Assembly (NCBI RefSeq): GCF_027859075.1
Contig: NZ_JAQIBL010000316.1
Coordinates: forward strand, 1 to 42,747
Direction: 5' to 3'
Source: Oceanispirochaeta sp.
GTDB taxonomy: Bacteria; Spirochaetota; Spirochaetia; DSM-2461
Length of the DNA: 42,747 nucleotides
Shown: one piece after another, positions 39,848 through 42,747 of the stretch
How the letters are laid out: each line of letters opens with the position of its first letter
How positions within the stretch are numbered: the first letter of the stretch is position 1
The notes under the pieces: generated by a model
What the model saw: the letters and a program-made list of their open reading frames with translations, nothing else
Databases searched by the model: none
What the model was told of the DNA's origin: nothing
Made by a program: the position numbers and the translations under genes

Positions 39848-42516
39848 TATATTCCCGCCTTGAGAGAGAATAAATCAATCAGCTCTTTATCATCCATTTC
39901 GGTCATAAAAGAAGATTCACCGGTGTTCTCCAGCACCACGTCAGAGAGACCTTTTTTCTCTTCCAGCATCATGGCAATCTTTTCTTCAATGGTTCCTTCT
40001 GTAATAAACTTGTGGACCACTACACTTTTTTTCTGTCCAATTCGAAAAGCTCTGTCTGTAGCCTGATTTTCAACGGCCGGTTTCCACCATCTGTCAAAAT
40101 GAATCACATGATTTGCCGCGGTGAGGTTCAGTCCCGTCCCTCCGGCTTTTATGGACAAAACAAAGAAGGGTACATACTCATCGCTTTGGAACTGATCCAC
40201 CAGTGTTTTCCGTCTGGCAATGGATGTCGAGCCATGAAGGACAAGCCCTTTTCGCTCGAAAATATCTTCCAGAAAGGTTTCCAGAGGCTCAATAATTTCT
40301 TTGAACTGAGTAAAAATGAGGACCTTTTCCCGCTTTTCATAGATGGTCTCACAGATCTCCCGCAAACGTTCAAACTTACCGCTTTCCGCGGGTTTATAGG
40401 TCGGATTTCCAAGATACTGATCGGGGTGATTACAAATCTGTTTGAACTTGAGCAGAGATGACAAGACCAGCCCCTTGCGCTTCATCCCCCCTTCAGTATC
40501 TTCAAGAGCCTCTTTTAAAAGATCAACCTGTTGCTGATACAGAAGATGTTGTTTTTTACTCAGGCGGGAAAATGAATCCACTTCAATTTTATCGGGAAGG
40601 TCGGTGATGACATTTTTATCAGTCTTAAGTCTCCTCAGGATATAGGGACTGATCACCTGGCGCAGCATCCCCAGGTCATCATTTTTTTTAATGAACCTGG
40701 AAAATTCCGTTTTATTACCGAGCAATCCCGGGTTGAGAAAGTCGAAGAGGGACCACAAGTCGGATAGACGGTTTTCGATGGGTGTACCCGTCAGAACAAT
40801 GCGGTTGCAGCTATTCAGCTTCTTGACCGCCCTTGACTGAGCCGACCCGGCATTTTTTATGGCCTGAGCTTCATCGAGAATAATATAATTCCAGGGATAA
40901 TCCTGAATCCACTGGTATCGTTTAACATATCCATAAGTCGTAATGATCATATCCCACTTCGATACTTGATAGGCTGAGGTATTCTTATCAAGAATCTCTT
41001 TCCCTCCACCGGGATGAGCGATGATGAATTTTATCTTAGGGGCAAATTTCTCAAGCTCCGAGGCCCAGTTATGAATAAGGGAGGCTGGTAATACCAAAAG
41101 GCTTGTGGTGTATTTTTTTTTCTTACGGAGACTGTTCATAAGAGCCAGAATCTGGATGGTTTTACCCAGTCCCATGTCATCGGCAAGACAGGCTCCCAAA
41201 TGCAGTGAGTCCAACAGGGTGAGCCAGTTTAAGCCCTCCTGCTGGTAGGGCCTCAATTCGGCTCTGAAATCTTTTGCAATTCTGGATTCTTTAATCAGCT
41301 CAGGGTTCTGCATCTTCTTCATAATGCCGGAGAACCAGTCTCCAATGCCGACCTCAACGTTCTCATCGGAGAGGATATCAGAAAATGAGTGCCCCTGTCG
41401 GCTCATCAGCATCCTGAGAGCATCACTGAGAGCAATATCCTCATCAGCCAGAAGATCAGTTGCTTTTCCCCAGTTTTCAAGGCTCTGAGAGAGCTTCTCT
41501 CTGTCGACAACGACCCATTTACCCTTGATCAGTGCCAGTCCTTCTGATTGTTTGAGAATCTCCTGTGCCTCGGCAGCTGTTAGTTCTACATCTCCTATTT
41601 TTATGGCCGCTCTAAAATCAACCAGAGATTCAAGACCCAGGAAAGAGGTCTGTTTCGTCTCTCCAAATGAGATGGATAAAGAGGCAGATTTTTTACCTCT
41701 GCGCCACCAGTTGGGGATCCGGCAGAGTATTCCGGCCTTTTCATAGAGAGGAATTTCCTTGAGAAATTGAAAGGTTTCTTCCGGGGTGAAGTGAAGAGGA
41801 TAAAAGAGTTCTCCAGAATCAAGCAGATCTTTTAGAAACGCACTCTGTTTTGCGGCATTTGATACAGTGGATAACAATTCAAGCAATCTGTTCTGATCAT
41901 TTTGAAATTCAGACAAGGCATATTGCAGTGGACGGTGCTGTGCCTGTTTTTTCTTGTTCAGCCCCACTGAATATGTGGCCATAAAGGCAAAAGAGGAGCT
42001 TTCTGATTTCTGTTCAACCAGATGGAAATATATTTTACCCACCAGATGTACATCGGGTGAATAGTTTAAAAAGAAACTTGCTACAGAACCCTGGTGTTTC
42101 TTTATTTCTGTCTGGAAAAAGTCATTTAATAGGATCCAGTGATAATTGAGGCAGTCGCTGTTTAAATATTCGAAGCCCCGAAAATAGGGGGCTCTGACGC
42201 ATAGTTCCTGAAGAAGGGATTGTTCTGCCGCTACAGTTTGTTTTTCCCGTAATTCCTCCAGAGATTCGCTCAAACGGAGGGTTTCTGTAAATAATCTGGC
42301 AAAGCTCTTCCAGAATTCGAGATTGGCTGAGAGCTTTTTATCATCCGACACAAATGCCAGTTGAAAAAGAGCCTGATAAGGGGAGCTTGAAAAATCTTCT
42401 TTGAGAGTATCATGAACCTTGGCAATATTTTCCGAACAGTCCTTATTGCTCTTTATCCATTCAATTTTTAAGTGATAGTTCTGAAGAAGAACAATCTCGG
42501 GATTCTCATTAATCAT
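39847..42516 (-). CDS. SNF2-family DEAD/DEAH helicase-like ATPase
   Basis: An 889-residue Swi2/Snf2 ATPase. The N-terminal about 400 residues are the bacterial SNF2-associated region. Motor motifs follow: motif I DDMGLGKTIQ, motif II ILDEAQAIKN (DEAQ), motif III LTGTPIENRLSDLWSL, then the helicase C-lobe (KVLIFTQFKEI, SIKAGGTGLNLTAANHVIHFDRWW) and motif VI DRAFRIGQKKSV. It translocates on double-stranded DNA; the biological role in bacteria is mostly unproven. The start is ATG 42516 with AGGGG 6 nt upstream, rather than the TTG at 42519. First gene of a two-gene operon. Confidence 0.94.
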   Translation of the reverse strand: MINENPEIVLLQNYHLKIEWIKSNKDCSENIAKVHDTLKEDFSSSPYQALFQLAFVSDDKKLSANLEFWKSFARLFTETLRLSESLEELREKQTVAAEQSLLQELCVRAPYFRGFEYLNSDCLNYHWILLNDFFQTEIKKHQGSVASFFLNYSPDVHLVGKIYFHLVEQKSESSSFAFMATYSVGLNKKKQAQHRPLQYALSEFQNDQNRLLELLSTVSNAAKQSAFLKDLLDSGELFYPLHFTPEETFQFLKEIPLYEKAGILCRIPNWWRRGKKSASLSISFGETKQTSFLGLESLVDFRAAIKIGDVELTAAEAQEILKQSEGLALIKGKWVVVDREKLSQSLENWGKATDLLADEDIALSDALRMLMSRQGHSFSDILSDENVEVGIGDWFSGIMKKMQNPELIKESRIAKDFRAELRPYQQEGLNWLTLLDSLHLGACLADDMGLGKTIQILALMNSLRKKKKYTTSLLVLPASLIHNWASELEKFAPKIKFIIAHPGGGKEILDKNTSAYQVSKWDMIITTYGYVKRYQWIQDYPWNYIILDEAQAIKNAGSAQSRAVKKLNSCNRIVLTGTPIENRLSDLWSLFDFLNPGLLGNKTEFSRFIKKNDDLGMLRQVISPYILRRLKTDKNVITDLPDKIEVDSFSRLSKKQHLLYQQQVDLLKEALEDTEGGMKRKGLVLSSLLKFKQICNHPDQYLGNPTYKPAESGKFERLREICETIYEKREKVLIFTQFKEIIEPLETFLEDIFERKGLVLHGSTSIARRKTLVDQFQSDEYVPFFVLSIKAGGTGLNLTAANHVIHFDRWWKPAVENQATDRAFRIGQKKSVVVHKFITEGTIEEKIAMMLEEKKGLSDVVLENTGESSFMTEMDDKELIDLFSLKAGI

Positions 42517-42747
42517 CAATTGCCCCTCAAATCAGTTCACAACTGAGATTATTTTAAGGGGTGATTCCTGTTTGAGCAATACTAATAATTTAGTGCAACT
42601 AATCAGCAATTCCCTAATGCTTAGTTGCAAACCGTCAATCACACACAGTCATCATCGTAGAATCGAGGAGTTTCCGGTCCCTGCTTGATGCTGCGCGTCT
42701 CACATCAAGCGTGCTGAGTCCCTCCAAGCCCTCCTCCATTGCTAAAA
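42517..42747. other. Non-coding end of window with inverted repeats
   Basis: No gene seen. A 9-bp perfect inverted repeat TGCAACTAA/TTAGTTGCA (42594-42602 and 42621-42629) and an 8-bp one GCTTGATG/CATCAAGC (42684-42691 and 42704-42711) are present. They could be a divergent operator and a hairpin of the next transcript, but the neighbouring gene is outside the window. Confidence 0.4.

Noticed and set aside
42594-42629. Integron attC-like site at the window end
   Set aside because: The core sites do not match RYYYAAC/GTTRRRY and no cassette or integrase is visible.

Overview
The window looks like a chromosomal segment of a free-living, saccharolytic spirochaete (Spirochaetaceae; Oceanispirochaeta or Sediminispirochaeta-like). 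This is inferred from moderate base composition, from two periplasmic binding proteins with the spirochaete-like signal-peptide ending FAAGQ, and from many sugar-uptake operons each with its own regulator. I see no tRNA, rRNA, CRISPR array, insertion sequence or phage gene.

Layout. 1-2160: the start of a CPBP-type membrane protease, a DJ-1/PfpI protein, and a PQQ-type sugar dehydrogenase whose C-terminus is lost. 2389-12702: a myo-inositol locus, with a ribose/galactose-type ABC transporter, a first inositol dehydrogenase, a LacI regulator, then iolB-iolD-iolE-iolG, closed by a strong terminator. The later pathway genes (iolC, iolJ, iolA) are absent. 12789-16170: a GntR/FCD regulator, whose candidate box recurs in front of the inositol transcripts, and a hybrid histidine kinase with a fused periplasmic binding domain. 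16403-19388: a metallo-beta-lactamase-fold hydrolase with a CobW-type GTPase, an ABM monooxygenase and an unknown lipoprotein. 19456-27557: a second carbohydrate locus, with DeoR regulator 1 and a heme-binding-like protein, two decayed genes, an oxidoreductase, a Dabb protein, a CUT1 ABC transporter and a ROK protein. 27562-32212: a sensing operon (56-aa small protein, periplasmic binding protein, histidine kinase, NtrC-type regulator) behind a textbook sigma-54 promoter. 32422-37647: an NAD-dependent sugar-nucleotide reductase, a glycyl radical enzyme with its activase, and DeoR regulator 2. 37799-42516: a DAACS symporter and a SWIM/SNF2 pair.

How it works together. Three sets of regulatory sites could be read by eye. 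(a) Pairs of TCATATGA boxes exactly 21 bp apart lie upstream of the DeoR-1 operon, the CUT1 ABC operon and the sugar-nucleotide reductase, suggesting one regulon. (b) GAAAGT-N6-ACTTTC sits on the -35 TTGACT of both the glycyl-radical activase and a decayed GMC oxidoreductase, suggesting a DeoR-2 regulon. (c) An ATTGTCTGA box occurs at the GntR gene, before iolB and before the inositol ABC operon, and two LacI-type AACGTT operators flank the ABC promoter.

Other points of note are several promoters whose -10 lies 6-7 nt before an ATG without a ribosome site (probable leaderless mRNAs), a G8 tract at the activase start codon, and an inositol-transporter ATPase that lacks the Walker A lysine in both halves. 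Functions come from reading motifs by eye; no database search was run.
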